64,000 bases of DNA from Thiobacillus sp. GTDB lineage: Bacteria > Pseudomonadota > Gammaproteobacteria > Burkholderiales > Thiobacillaceae. The DNA lies in assembly GCF_018780105.1 (NCBI RefSeq), contig NZ_JADMKC010000018.1, forward strand, positions 251,368 through 315,367. The letters run 5' to 3'. Shown here in pieces: positions 20,051 through 29,358 of the stretch; position 1 is the stretch's first letter, and each line of letters begins with the position of its first letter. A program made the position numbers and the translations under genes. The notes under the pieces were generated by a model that had not been told where the DNA came from, did not search any database, and saw only the letters and a list, made by a program, of their open reading frames with translations.

Positions 20051-20330
20051 TCCTCTGCGCGCTGCCGCAGCACTCGCCTACCGCGACGGCGACAGCGCAC
20101 CGCGCATCGTCGCTAAAGGACGCGGCATTCTGGCCGATACCATCATCGAGAAAGCCCGCGCCTCCGGGGTCTATGTGCATGAATCCCGCGAATTGCTGGC
20201 CTTGCTGATGCAAATCGACCTCGACAGCCACATTCCGCCACAGCTCTATATCGCCGTGGCTGAATTACTGGCCTGGCTTTACCATCTGGAACAACTCGAT
20301 CAACCGAACCGGCCGAACCCTCCAACTTGA
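20037..20330 (+). CDS. Stand-alone FlhB C-terminal-domain protein (FhlB-like)
   Basis: A 97-residue protein matching the cytoplasmic tail of FlhB/EscU-type export switch proteins: AALAYRDGDSAPRIVAKGRGILADTIIEKARASGVYVHESRELLALLMQ. The membrane part and the autocleaving NPTH motif are absent, so it corresponds to the fragment after the cleavage site. Related free tails (FhlB) can partly replace the FlhB tail in Salmonella. Overlap with the preceding FliK-like gene suggests that the two partners work together. A full flhB is not in this window. Confidence 0.85.
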   Translation: MATPDPLRAAAALAYRDGDSAPRIVAKGRGILADTIIEKARASGVYVHESRELLALLMQIDLDSHIPPQLYIAVAELLAWLYHLEQLDQPNRPNPPT

Positions 20331-20335
20331 CCAGA

Positions 20336-21097
20336 ATGCCTTCATCCTCATCGCTCGCTCACGGCACGGTCAGCGCGGACCTGCTTGCAAACTGCACGGT
20401 TCATTCGCGCACCGAAATCCTCCATCTCATGCGTTCGATCCAGCAACGCCGGCTGCTGGTCAATCTCGACATGCCGAACACCCGGGAAATCATTGTCACC
20501 TCGGTGATTGCGGTCAATGAGTCGAACAACACGGTCATCCTGGACAGCGCCCGCGGCGACGCGCTCAACCACGAGCTGATGGCTGGCGCAACGGCCGAGT
20601 TCATCACCCATCTCGACGGCGTCTCCATCAGCTTTTCGACCGGCGCGGTAAGCCTGGTCGAATACGACAAGCTACCCGCGCTGCGCATCGCGCTGCCGAA
20701 ATCCTTGATACGCCTGCAGCGCCGGGAACATTTCAGGGTGATGCTGCCGATTGCCAACCCCGTCAAATGCATCGTGCCCTCAAGCAATGAAACCGATCGC
20801 GAGCCGATCACCGCGCATATCGTGGACATCGGCTGCGGCGGCGTCGCCATCGCCGAACGCGGCGGCCGCCTCGGCGCGGAAACCGGCCGCATACTACCCA
20901 ATTGCCGGCTGCTGCTGCCCGATACCGAGCCGGTGCTCACCACGCTGGAAGTCCGCAACTCGGCCCAGATACGCCTGCAGAACGGCGCATTCCAGACACG
21001 GCTTGGCTGCAAGTTCATCGATCTGCCCAATGCCATGTCAAACCGACTGCAACGCTTCGTCATGAATATCGAACGCGTCCGGCGCGATAGCCTTTAA
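20336..21097 (+). CDS. ycgR: YcgR-type flagellar brake, PilZ c-di-GMP receptor
   Basis: A 253-residue cytoplasmic protein. The N-terminal YcgR domain covers about residues 15-120 and the PilZ domain about 125-245. The PilZ c-di-GMP motif RxxxR is present as R130-R134 (RREHFR). The second motif, usually D/NxSxxG, reads DIGCGG (D164-G169), with Gly for Ser. When loaded with c-di-GMP, YcgR binds the motor switch or stator and slows swimming. A TTG at 20327 overlapping the previous stop is an alternative start. The position among filament genes supports the flagellar role. Confidence 0.88.
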   Translation: MPSSSSLAHGTVSADLLANCTVHSRTEILHLMRSIQQRRLLVNLDMPNTREIIVTSVIAVNESNNTVILDSARGDALNHELMAGATAEFITHLDGVSISFSTGAVSLVEYDKLPALRIALPKSLIRLQRREHFRVMLPIANPVKCIVPSSNETDREPITAHIVDIGCGGVAIAERGGRLGAETGRILPNCRLLLPDTEPVLTTLEVRNSAQIRLQNGAFQTRLGCKFIDLPNAMSNRLQRFVMNIERVRRDSL

Positions 21098-21139
21098 GCT
21101 GCTCACACGCGTCAAATCAAGAATTCGAGGAGTCACACC

Positions 21140-22099
21140 ATGCAAACCATCCAGCAGGAAATCGACGAACGCACCAATCTCACCAGCTCCAACAAGCTGG
21201 AACTGCTGCTGTTCCGTCTGGGCAACGACCCCCAGCTCAACCGCACCGAGCTGTTCGGCATCAATGTGTTCAAGGTACGGGAAATCATCCCGATGCCAAC
21301 CATTACCGCCGTCGCGGGCTCCCAGCCCCACATGATGGGCGTCGTCGATTTGCGCGGCCAGATTTTGCCGGTCATCGATCTCGCCGGCGTAACCGGCTGC
21401 ACCCCCAGCACCGGCCTCAATATCCTGCTGATCACCGAATACGCCCGCAGCACGCAGGCATTCGCCGTCGAGTCGGTGGACGACATCGTGCGGCTGGACT
21501 GGAAACAGGTTCTGTCGGCCGAGGGCAATGCGGCCGGCGGCATGGTGACCAGCATCGCGCGCCTCGATGGCGACAAGAGCGATCGACTGGCCCAAGTGCT
21601 CGACGTGGAAACCATCCTGCGCCAGGTGATGCCGTCGACCGGGCTGGACATCGACCCCGAACGCATCGGCCCCAAAGTTGATATCAAGCCCGGCTCGGTG
21701 ATTCTGGCGGCCGACGATTCTTTGGTGGCCCGCACCATGATCGAGGAAGGCCTGACCGCCATGGGCCTGCCCTACATCATGTGCAAAACAGGCAAAGAGG
21801 CCTGGGATCAGCTGCAGGCCATTTCCAGCAAGGCGCAAGCCGACGGCCACTCGATCGGCGACAAGATCGCACTGGTGCTGACCGACCTGGAAATGCCCGA
21901 AATGGATGGTTTCACACTGACCCGCAACATCAAGCAGGATCCCCGGTTCAGTTCGATCCCCGTGGTGATCCACTCTTCCCTCACGGGCGCGGCCAACGAG
22001 GCGCATGTGAAAAAGGTAGGGGCAGACGGCTATGTCGCCAAATTCGTCGCGGAAGACCTGGCCCAAGCGCTGCGCCATGCATTGCGGAATGAAGATTGA
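21140..22099 (+). CDS. cheV: Chemotaxis coupling protein CheV (CheW-REC)
   Basis: A 319-residue fusion. The N-terminal CheW-like domain (about residues 10-165; FGINVFKVREIIPMP, GVVDLRGQILPVIDL) links receptors to CheA. The C-terminal receiver domain (about 188-315) has the phosphoacceptor D249 in LVLTDLEMPEMDG. CheV can act as a phosphate sink and adjusts array signalling. The GAGGAG ribosome binding site is clear. It ends the filament operon and is separated from convergent fliE by a strong terminator. Confidence 0.94.
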   Translation: MQTIQQEIDERTNLTSSNKLELLLFRLGNDPQLNRTELFGINVFKVREIIPMPTITAVAGSQPHMMGVVDLRGQILPVIDLAGVTGCTPSTGLNILLITEYARSTQAFAVESVDDIVRLDWKQVLSAEGNAAGGMVTSIARLDGDKSDRLAQVLDVETILRQVMPSTGLDIDPERIGPKVDIKPGSVILAADDSLVARTMIEEGLTAMGLPYIMCKTGKEAWDQLQAISSKAQADGHSIGDKIALVLTDLEMPEMDGFTLTRNIKQDPRFSSIPVVIHSSLTGAANEAHVKKVGADGYVAKFVAEDLAQALRHALRNED

Positions 22100-22110
22100 A
22101 CATCAGGTGC

Positions 22111-22150
22111 GCCATGCAAAACGGCAGCCGAGGCTGCCGTTTTGCATGGC
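22111..22150. terminator. Bidirectional hairpin between cheV and fliE
   Basis: A perfect 19-base inverted repeat (22111-22129 and 22132-22150) with a two-base spacer. A and T runs lie inside the stem, so it can terminate both convergent transcripts. Confidence 0.85.
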
Positions 22151-22160
22151 ATGCGCGGAA

Positions 22161-22505
22161 TCAGACCGCCATGTTCATGATTTCCTGATACGCGGACACC
22201 AGCTTGTTGCGCACCTGGACGGTTTGCTGCAGGGCGATGGACGATTTCTGCATGGCGATCATGGTGTCGGACAGACTGACCGACCGATCGCCCAGGGCAA
22301 ACCGCTCGCTCAGATTCTGCGCGTTCATTTGGGTCTGGTTGACCTGGTCCAGCGAGGATTTCAGCGCCGACTGGAAATCCACCGCCCCCGTCGGCTGCTG
22401 GGTTTGCAGGGGTTTTTCAATGGACGGGGTCGCACGCGCAGCGGTGGCTTTCAGCTGCGCCACCATCGCCTCTATCCTGCCGGTATCGATCATGCCTATA
22501 CTCAT
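22161..22505 (-). CDS. fliE: Flagellar hook-basal body complex protein FliE
   Basis: A 114-residue protein that joins the MS ring to the rod. The C-terminal signature is VSLSDTMIAMQKSSIALQQTVQVRNKLVSAYQEIMNM. The ATG at 22505 (MSIGMID) is preferred to an upstream one at 22526, because GGAGGG lies six bases before it. It is a single-gene unit divergent from fliF, the same layout as in enteric bacteria. Confidence 0.95.
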   Translation of the reverse strand: MSIGMIDTGRIEAMVAQLKATAARATPSIEKPLQTQQPTGAVDFQSALKSSLDQVNQTQMNAQNLSERFALGDRSVSLSDTMIAMQKSSIALQQTVQVRNKLVSAYQEIMNMAV

Positions 22506-22641
22506 TTCACCCTCCTGCCTGGTCAACGCAACCGCTCGAAACGGTTTTCCACGTGCTCACCTTATCAGCCGGGATGCAATCCATAAGCCCGATAAGCGCT
22601 GAAAAGCGCGTGTTATTCCCCTGATTGAAATGTCCCGGACT

Positions 22642-22649
22642 GCCGATAA
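22642..22649 (+). promoter_or_regulatory. Perfect sigma-28 -10 sequence upstream of fliF
   Basis: GCCGATAA matches the flagellar sigma-28 -10 consensus at all eight positions and lies 98 bases before the fliF ATG. The expected -35 position 15 bases upstream reads GATT, a poor match. Whether it is functional is uncertain. No clear sigma-54 (-24/-12) box was found in the 242-base fliE/fliF spacer. Confidence 0.3.
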
Positions 22650-22747
22650 TTCGATCTCATAGCGACATCCTCATTGAGAGAGCACGGCGTGAACACGACA
22701 CACAAGCTTCAAACGAAATCTGAACACAACATGGTGGGAGCATAGTC

Positions 22748-24391
22748 ATGGCAGAGGCAGGCGTAATCGCAGCTCCGGTCAACCTCATGGACTTTGCCCG
22801 CGCACCCGGCGGGCAAAAGATCCTGCTGGCGATAGGCGTGGCCGCGGTCGTTGCAGTCATGGTCGCCGTCTGGATGTGGGGGCAGAAGCCCGAATATCGG
22901 GTGCTGTTCTCGAACTTCAGCGACCGCGATGGCGGCGCCATCGTCGCCGAGCTGGAGAAGATGAATGTGCCCTACCAGTATTCAGAAGGCGGCGGCGCCG
23001 TGCTGGTGCCAGCCGACCGCGTTCACGATGCCCGCCTGAAGCTGGCCGCCCAGGGCCTGCCCAAAGGCGGCAATGTCGGTTTCGAACTGCTGGAAAACCA
23101 GAAGCTCGGTTCCTCCCAGTTTGTCGAACACGTCAATTTCCAGCGCGCCATGGAAGGCGAGCTGGCACGCTCGATCGAATCGGTCTCGGCGGTACAGGCC
23201 GCCCGCGTGCATCTGGCCATCCCCAAAGACTCGGTGTTCGTGTCCGAGCAAAAAATGCCCACCGCGTCGGTGCTGCTCAATCTTTACCCCGGACGCGCAC
23301 TCGATCCGCAACAGGTCAGCGCCATCGTCCATCTGGTTGCCAGCAGCGTGCCCGAACTGCCGATCAAGAATGTGACCATCGTCGACCAGAACGGCAATCT
23401 ACTGTCCGAAACCAGCAAGTCCGCCAGCACCACCGGCATGGACCCCAGCCAGATCAAATATGTGCAGGAACTGCAACAGGACGTGGTCAAGCGGGTCGTC
23501 TCGATCGTCAGCCCGATCGTCGGCGCCGAGAATGTGCGTGCCGAGGCCACGGCCGATGTCGACTTTTCGCGCAGTGAACAGGCGGTCGAGTCGTTCAAAC
23601 CGAACCAGACCCCGGACGCCATGGCGATTCGCAGCCAGCAGACCAGCGAATCCCTGAATGCGTCGGGTGCGCCTGGCGGCGTACCAGGTGCGCTGACCAA
23701 CCAGCCTCCTGCACCTGCCACGGCGCCCATCGTCGCGCCGGCCAAAAATGCAAAAGCGGCGCCTGAGCCCGTTGCCGCCGTGCCTACCAGCACGCAAAAG
23801 GATGCTACCACCAACTACGAAGTCGACAAGACCATCCAGTACGTGCAGCAAGGCGTGGGCGGTCTCAAGCGCCTGTCCGTCGCGGTCGTCGTCAACTACA
23901 AGAAAACCACCGGCAAGGACGGCAAGGTGAAAATGACGCCGCTCACCGCCGACGAGACCACCCAGATCACCAATCTGGTGAAGGAAGCCATGGGCTTCAA
24001 TCAGGCTCGCGGCGACACGCTAAACGTCGTCAACAGCGCGTTCGCCAGCCCGGAACAGGAAGAAATTCCCGAAACGCCCCTGTGGAAAGACCCCGGCACC
24101 ATCCAGACCGCCAAGGACACCGGCAAATACATCCTGATGGGCATCGCGCTGCTGCTGCTGTATCTGCGCGTGCTCAAGCCGATGCTGAAGAAAATCACCG
24201 AATACACGCCGCCTGCGCCTGCAGCGGTCCACCCGGGCCATGGCACGCCGCAGATGGAGGCCGCCATGGGCGAAGGCGCGCCGGGCAGTCGCGGCTATCA
24301 GGACAGCTTGGCACGGGCACAAAAGCTGGCCAACGAAGATCCGCGTGTGGTCGCCAACATCGTCAAAACCTGGGTAGGCAACAATGAGTGA
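22748..24391 (+). CDS. fliF: Flagellar MS-ring protein FliF
   Basis: A 547-residue inner-membrane protein that forms the MS ring. Membrane helices lie at about residues 27-47 and 455-475. The periplasmic ring-building motifs (FSNFSDRDGGAIVAELEKMNVPY and the FliF_C region) are present, and the cytoplasmic C-terminus that binds FliG ends in RVVANIVKTWVGNNE. A Pro/Ala-rich insert lies near 300-350. It heads the operon fliFGHIJKLMNOPQR and overlaps fliG by eight bases. Confidence 0.96.
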   Translation: MAEAGVIAAPVNLMDFARAPGGQKILLAIGVAAVVAVMVAVWMWGQKPEYRVLFSNFSDRDGGAIVAELEKMNVPYQYSEGGGAVLVPADRVHDARLKLAAQGLPKGGNVGFELLENQKLGSSQFVEHVNFQRAMEGELARSIESVSAVQAARVHLAIPKDSVFVSEQKMPTASVLLNLYPGRALDPQQVSAIVHLVASSVPELPIKNVTIVDQNGNLLSETSKSASTTGMDPSQIKYVQELQQDVVKRVVSIVSPIVGAENVRAEATADVDFSRSEQAVESFKPNQTPDAMAIRSQQTSESLNASGAPGGVPGALTNQPPAPATAPIVAPAKNAKAAPEPVAAVPTSTQKDATTNYEVDKTIQYVQQGVGGLKRLSVAVVVNYKKTTGKDGKVKMTPLTADETTQITNLVKEAMGFNQARGDTLNVVNSAFASPEQEEIPETPLWKDPGTIQTAKDTGKYILMGIALLLLYLRVLKPMLKKITEYTPPAPAAVHPGHGTPQMEAAMGEGAPGSRGYQDSLARAQKLANEDPRVVANIVKTWVGNNE

Positions 24392-25385
24392 ACACCACGG
24401 CGTCACCAAAGGCGCCATTCTGATGCTCGCACTGGGCGAGGAAGGCGCATCCGAAGTCATGAAATATCTGAGCCCGCGCGAGGTGCAGAAGCTCAGTGAA
24501 GCCATGACCAGCATGAAAGCCATCTCGCACGAGGAAGTCGTGCTTGTGCTGAATGATTTCAACACCTTTGCCGACAACAATTCGTCGCTGGGTCTGGATT
24601 CTGACGACTACATCCGCAGCGTGTTGAACAAGGCGCTGGGCGAAGACAAGGCGTCCTCCTTGTTAAGCCGGATTGTAGGCGGCGGCGGTGATTCCAGCGG
24701 TATCGAAAGCCTGAAATGGATGGATGCCGAATCGGTGGCCGACCTCATCCACAACGAGCATCCGCAAACCATCGCCACCATTCTGGTGCACCTCGAACGC
24801 GATCAGGCCTGCGAGGTGCTGGGACATTTCACCGAGCGCCTGCGCAACGATGCGCTGCTGCGCATCGCCACCCTCTCCGGCGTGCAGCCCACCGCCCTGC
24901 GCGAACTGAACGACGTGCTGACCAAGCTGCTGTCGGGCAACGAGGTGATGAAGAAACAGCCGATGGGCGGCACCCGCGCCGCTGCCGACATTCTCAACTT
25001 CATGGGCGGCGAAAACGAAGCGTCCGCCATGGAGCACCTGAAGAGCTACGACCCCGAAATGGCGCAGAAGATCATGGACGAGATGTTCGTGTTCGAGAAC
25101 GTGCTGGAAATCGACGACCGCGGCATCCAGCTGCTGCTGCGTGAAGTGCAGTCCGATTCGCTCATCATCGCGCTGAAGGGCGCGTCGGAAGAAATGCGCG
25201 AGAAAATCTTCAAGAACATGTCGCAACGCGCGGCCGAAATGATGCGCGAAGACCTCGAATCCAAAGGTCCGGTGCGTCTGTCCGAAGTGGAAGCCCAGCA
25301 GAAGGAAATCCTGGTAATCGTCCGCCGTCTGGCCGACGAAGGCCAGATCAACCTCGGCGGCAAGGGAGAAGAAGCGTATGTCTAG
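24384..25385 (+). CDS. fliG: Flagellar motor switch protein FliG
   Basis: A 333-residue switch protein that couples stator torque to rotor rotation. The N-terminal FliF-binding domain, the middle EHPQ-type segment (LIHNEHPQTIATILVHLERDQA) and the C-terminal torque helix (ALKGASEEMREKIFKNMSQRAAEMMREDLE) are all intact. It overlaps fliF at the 5' end and fliH at the 3' end. Confidence 0.97.
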   Translation: MSEHHGVTKGAILMLALGEEGASEVMKYLSPREVQKLSEAMTSMKAISHEEVVLVLNDFNTFADNNSSLGLDSDDYIRSVLNKALGEDKASSLLSRIVGGGGDSSGIESLKWMDAESVADLIHNEHPQTIATILVHLERDQACEVLGHFTERLRNDALLRIATLSGVQPTALRELNDVLTKLLSGNEVMKKQPMGGTRAAADILNFMGGENEASAMEHLKSYDPEMAQKIMDEMFVFENVLEIDDRGIQLLLREVQSDSLIIALKGASEEMREKIFKNMSQRAAEMMREDLESKGPVRLSEVEAQQKEILVIVRRLADEGQINLGGKGEEAYV

Positions 25386-26031
25386 TTGCGTGATTCGCAA
25401 GGAGGACCAGCCCGCCTGCCAGCCCTGGGAGCTGGCCAGTTTCGACTCGACCCCGCATGCGATGCGGCAGTCCGGCACCGACACCGTCAAGCTGCCCACC
25501 ATCGACGACATCACGGCGATCCAGGAACAGGCGCGGCAGGAAGGCTATGCCCTTGGCCGCAGCGAAGGTCATGCCGCCGGGCTGGCCGAGGGGCGCGCCC
25601 TGGCAGCCGTCGAAACCGGACGGCTGTCCGCGCTGGCAGAAAGCTTCACCGCCGAGCTCGATCGCGCCGACGAAACCATTTCGCAGCAGATACTGGACCT
25701 GGCAATCGACCTGTCCCGCGCCGTGGTGAAATCGGCCCTCACCGTCCAGCCTGCACTGATCCTGCCCATCATCAAGGAAGCCGTGCGTTACCTGCCGTCG
25801 CTGCAGCAGCCCGCGCTGCTGTATCTGAATCCCGCCGATATGGAACTGGTGCAAAGCCGGATGGGCAATGAGCTGGCAAAAATGGGCTGGCAGCTGACGG
25901 ACGACCCCGATCTGGATCCCGGCAGCTGCCGTGCCGAAACGCCGGATACGCAAATCGACTCTTCCCTGCCCACCCGCTGGCAGCGCCTCACGGCTGCCCT
26001 GGGCAAAGATTCCAAATGGCTGGCTGAATGA
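25378..26031 (+). CDS. fliH: Flagellar export ATPase regulator FliH
   Basis: A 217-residue cytoplasmic protein that binds the FliI ATPase and docks it to the export gate and C ring. It contains a GxxxG-like helical repeat region ([21 protein letters not shown], about residues 60-80) and the conserved [16 protein letters not shown] segment. The start at 25378 overlaps fliG by eight bases and the end overlaps fliI by four. Confidence 0.92.
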   Translation: MSSCVIRKEDQPACQPWELASFDSTPHAMRQSGTDTVKLPTIDDITAIQEQARQEGYALGRSEGHAAGLAEGRALAAVETGRLSALAESFTAELDRADETISQQILDLAIDLSRAVVKSALTVQPALILPIIKEAVRYLPSLQQPALLYLNPADMELVQSRMGNELAKMGWQLTDDPDLDPGSCRAETPDTQIDSSLPTRWQRLTAALGKDSKWLAE

Positions 26032-27443
26032 TGACTGCCCAAGCCCAGGCCCACCCCCACAGCGACCGCTGGATCAGCTTTCTGCATGACTGCAGCGAAC
26101 TGCTGGCGATCGCCGACCCGATGCTGGTGTCCGGCCGGGTGACGCGCGTGGCGGGCCTGGTGATGGAAGCGGTCGGGCTCAAGCTGCCAGTGGGCAGCGC
26201 CTGCACCGTTGCGCTGGCCAATGGCGCCCATCTGGAGGCCGAAGTGGTTGGTTTCTCCGGCGACCATCTGTACCTGATGCCGCAAAGCGATGTCGAAGGC
26301 ATCATGCTCGGCGCCCGCGTGTTCCCGGTGGAAGTCATCCCCACCCTGCCCAGCCTGGGCCAGGTCAAACACCCCCGGCGGCGGCCGAGCGACCGCACCC
26401 GCCACCTGCCGGTCGGTGCAGGCTTGCTGGGACGGGTGCTCGACAGCAGCGGGCGTCCGCTCGACGGCCTCGGGCCGATCCAGTCCGAAACCACCATGCC
26501 GCTCAACAACCGCGCCGCCAACCCGCTGGCGCGCGCTCCGATCACCGACATCCTTGACGTCGGCGTGCGCGCCATTAACAGCATGCTCACCGTCGGCCGC
26601 GGCCAGCGCATGGGCCTGTTCGCCGGTTCGGGCGTCGGCAAAAGCGTGCTGCTGGGGATGATGGCGCGCTACACCAGCGCGGACGTCATCGTCGTCGGTC
26701 TGATCGGCGAACGCGGTCGCGAGGTCAAGGAATTCATCGAGCAGATTCTCGGCGAGGCCGGTCTGGCACGCGCCGTCGTCGTCGCCGCCCCGGCCGATAC
26801 ACCACCGCTGGTGCGCCTGCAGGGCGCGGCCTACGCCACCTCGATTGCCGAACATTTTCGGGATCAGGGCCGAAACGTGCTGCTGATCATGGACTCGCTG
26901 ACCCGCTATGCCATGGCGCAGCGCGAAATCGCGCTCGCCATCGGCGAGCCGCCCGCCACCAAGGGCTACCCGCCCTCGGTATTTGCCAAGCTGCCCGCAC
27001 TGGTCGAACGCGCCGGCAACGGCAAGCCGGGCGGCGGCTCGATCACCGCCTTTTATACGGTGCTCACCGAGGGTGACGACCAGCAGGATCCGATTGCCGA
27101 CGCCGCGCGCGCGATTCTCGACGGCCACATCGTGCTCGACCGTGCGCTGGCCGAAAGCGGCCACTACCCGGCCATCAATATCGAGCAGTCGATCAGCCGC
27201 GCCATGCACAGCATCACCACGCCGGAGCAACAACAGCTTTCACGCCGCTTGAAGAAGCTATATTCACGCTACGAGCGCAGCCGCGACCTGATCAACGTCG
27301 GCGCCTATGTAGCAGGAAGCGACCCCATGCTGGACGAAGCAATCAAATTGCAGCCCGCGATCGAAACCTTCCTGCAGCAGGACATCAGCGAGCGCGCCGA
27401 TGTCCAGGAAAGCCTCAGCGAGCTTTCGGCCCTGTTCCAGTAA
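26028..27443 (+). CDS. fliI: Flagellum-specific export ATPase FliI
   Basis: A 471-residue F1-beta-like ATPase that powers or primes type III export. Walker A is AGSGVGKS at residues 199-206. Walker B lies in [18 protein letters not shown], and the type III ATPase signature is [16 protein letters not shown]. It starts within the fliH stop. Length and motifs are normal. Confidence 0.97.
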   Translation: MMTAQAQAHPHSDRWISFLHDCSELLAIADPMLVSGRVTRVAGLVMEAVGLKLPVGSACTVALANGAHLEAEVVGFSGDHLYLMPQSDVEGIMLGARVFPVEVIPTLPSLGQVKHPRRRPSDRTRHLPVGAGLLGRVLDSSGRPLDGLGPIQSETTMPLNNRAANPLARAPITDILDVGVRAINSMLTVGRGQRMGLFAGSGVGKSVLLGMMARYTSADVIVVGLIGERGREVKEFIEQILGEAGLARAVVVAAPADTPPLVRLQGAAYATSIAEHFRDQGRNVLLIMDSLTRYAMAQREIALAIGEPPATKGYPPSVFAKLPALVERAGNGKPGGGSITAFYTVLTEGDDQQDPIADAARAILDGHIVLDRALAESGHYPAINIEQSISRAMHSITTPEQQQLSRRLKKLYSRYERSRDLINVGAYVAGSDPMLDEAIKLQPAIETFLQQDISERADVQESLSELSALFQ

Positions 27444-27457
27444 ATAAGGAAAACTGA

Positions 27458-27907
27458 ATGGCAACCCGCTCCGCCCTCGACACCCTGATCGAACTGGCCA
27501 ACAAGGAGGCCGACGAGGCTGCCAAGCGCCTGGGCGAGGTACTACGCAGCCACGAGGAAGCCAAACAGAAGTTCGACCTGTTGCAGCAATACCGCGACGA
27601 CTATGCGCAACGCTGCCAGAACAGCCTGGCCAACGGAATCAGCACCACCCATTTCAACAATTACCGGGTGTTCATGCAAAAGCTCGATCACGCCATCAGC
27701 GGTCAGCAAACCGTGGTCAGCCACGCCGGTCAACGCGTCGAACAGGCACGTGCAAACTGGCAGGTGTGCGAGCAGAAGAAAATGTCCTTCGTCACTCTGT
27801 CGGACCGAGCCAACAAGGAAGAGGCCCGCCGCGAATTGTGGCGCGACCAGAAGCAGAACGACGAACATGCTGCACGCTCCGTCTCGCACAAGCGGAACCC
27901 CAGCTGA
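27458..27907 (+). CDS. fliJ: Flagellar export chaperone FliJ
   Basis: A 149-residue, almost entirely helical coiled-coil protein, the central stalk of the export ATPase and an escort-chaperone recycler. Composition (Gln, Glu, Lys, Arg-rich), position between fliI and fliK, and the helix KQKFDLLQQYRDDYAQRCQNSL fit the family. Sequence conservation in FliJ is low. Confidence 0.9.
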   Translation: MATRSALDTLIELANKEADEAAKRLGEVLRSHEEAKQKFDLLQQYRDDYAQRCQNSLANGISTTHFNNYRVFMQKLDHAISGQQTVVSHAGQRVEQARANWQVCEQKKMSFVTLSDRANKEEARRELWRDQKQNDEHAARSVSHKRNPS

Positions 27908-27930
27908 CCCCACCTTCAACGAGGCAAACC

Positions 27931-29175
27931 ATGACCCCCCAAACAGCCAACCTCAATCTGGTGAATGCCCTGCAGGCCCAGCCTGGCGGCAAAAAGCAGC
28001 CCGACCCGGGCACCAGCGCGGACACCCCGTTCAGCAAGGTCCTGTCGAATGAAATGGAACAGAAAAAGCCGGTGAACGAGCCAAAGCAGGCGTCGCGCCC
28101 GGAAACCCGGCAGGCCGGCAAGTCCGGTTCCGGGACTGCGGCCAGCGATGCGCCCGCAACGCAGGATGCTGCCAGCACGGAAACGGCGTCCCCGTCCACG
28201 GCGGAGACCGCTGCGAGCGAGCCGCAGGCAGCACCCGCTGCCGACAGCAGCACGCTGCAGCCCGATGCCGCCCTGCCGGGCATGGAGATCACTCCGGCGC
28301 TGCCGGATGCCCTGCTGGCATTGGCTGCCGCACCGAACATGCCGGTTCCGGCAGTGCAGGCAGCACCGCTGCCGGGCGGCGGCGTCAGCGCAACCGCTGA
28401 TGCGCTTGCTGCCGGCGCAACCGTGCTGCCGAGCCTCAACACGCCCGCCGCACCTGCCCTGACGCCCGCCCAGATCACCGATGCCGCAGCCGCAGCCGCC
28501 GTAGAAGCCGCCGCCCAGCAGCCGGTCAAGGCCGATTTCCAGGCCGCGATGACGGCCACCCCAGCTCACGCCAGCGCCGCAGCAGCTGTCCTGCCGGGTC
28601 AAATCGCCGCCGCGCTGTCGCCCGATGCCCTCAAACTCGATGAAGCCCGTCCTGAAGGCTTCGGCAATCTGCTGACGACGGCCACCCAGCTCGCTCAGCC
28701 AGGCACGATCAGCGCGCCCGCCAGCACAGCCGGCAATGCACTCGCGCCCTCGGTCGGCAGCGCAGCCTGGAGCCAGGCATTGGGCGAGAAAATCGTCTGG
28801 ATGGCAGCAGGTGCGCAGCAAACCGCATCGCTCACGCTCAACCCGCCCAACCTGGGACCGCTGCAAGTCGTGATCAACGTCAACAACGACCAGGCCACCG
28901 CCAGCTTCTTTGCGGCCCAGCCCGAGGTCCGCCAGGCGCTTGAGGCCGCGTTGCCCAGGCTGCGCGAAATGATGAACGAATCCGGCATCCAGCTGGGGCA
29001 GGCAACGGTGAGCGCAGAACAGCAGCAACAGCAGTTCAACGAAGCAGCCAACCGTGAAGCGCGGCGGACCGCCATGTCCTATCCCGGTGCCAGCAGCTCC
29101 GGCGACACGACCATTCAATCTCTGCCAACGCAGATCCGGCAATCCGGCCGCGGCCTGGTCGACACTTTCGCCTGA
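27931..29175 (+). CDS. fliK: Flagellar hook-length control protein FliK
   Basis: A 414-residue secreted ruler. The N-terminal 270 residues are Ala/Pro/Thr-rich and low-complexity. The C-terminal domain (about 280-390) has the typical LTLNPPNLGPLQVVINVNND, then FFAAQPEVRQALEAALPRLREMM, followed by a Gln-rich tail. It measures the hook and signals FlhB to switch export specificity. ATG 27931 with GAGG ahead is chosen; an open extension upstream to 27766 runs inside fliJ. A second FliK-like gene lies at 19010. Confidence 0.93.
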   Translation: MTPQTANLNLVNALQAQPGGKKQPDPGTSADTPFSKVLSNEMEQKKPVNEPKQASRPETRQAGKSGSGTAASDAPATQDAASTETASPSTAETAASEPQAAPAADSSTLQPDAALPGMEITPALPDALLALAAAPNMPVPAVQAAPLPGGGVSATADALAAGATVLPSLNTPAAPALTPAQITDAAAAAAVEAAAQQPVKADFQAAMTATPAHASAAAAVLPGQIAAALSPDALKLDEARPEGFGNLLTTATQLAQPGTISAPASTAGNALAPSVGSAAWSQALGEKIVWMAAGAQQTASLTLNPPNLGPLQVVINVNNDQATASFFAAQPEVRQALEAALPRLREMMNESGIQLGQATVSAEQQQQQFNEAANREARRTAMSYPGASSSGDTTIQSLPTQIRQSGRGLVDTFA

Positions 29176-29196
29176 GTCTCCCGCATCCGTTCGTCC

Positions 29197-29223
29197 GACA
29201 TCGTTGAACCCCACAACGATGTC
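29197..29223 (+). other. Hairpin between fliK and fliL
   Basis: GACATCGTTG and CAACGATGTC form a perfect ten-base stem with a seven-base loop, 22 bases after the fliK stop. No T-tract follows, so it is more likely an mRNA stability or processing element than a terminator. The rest of the 183-base spacer shows only an eight-base direct repeat, ACGCGTAT, near 29298 and 29316. Confidence 0.4.
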
Positions 29224-29358
29224 AGGCGGGCCTCCCGGCAGCACGGCATTGCTGCGAACTACCTGCCTTTTCACCCTCTTTTCCCGCTATCGAACGCACG
29301 CGTATCCCTGATAATGACGCGTATGTGCCTCCCCTTATCCGTGTAAAGGAACGCTGAA

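Noticed and set aside
22506..22747. Sigma-54 promoter in the fliE/fliF spacer
   Set aside because: No TGGCAC-N5-TTGC-like pair with correct spacing on either strand.
25788..27233. 481-codon minus-strand frame opposite fliH-fliI
   Set aside because: Antisense shadow of the FliI ATPase gene; no ribosome binding site or family.
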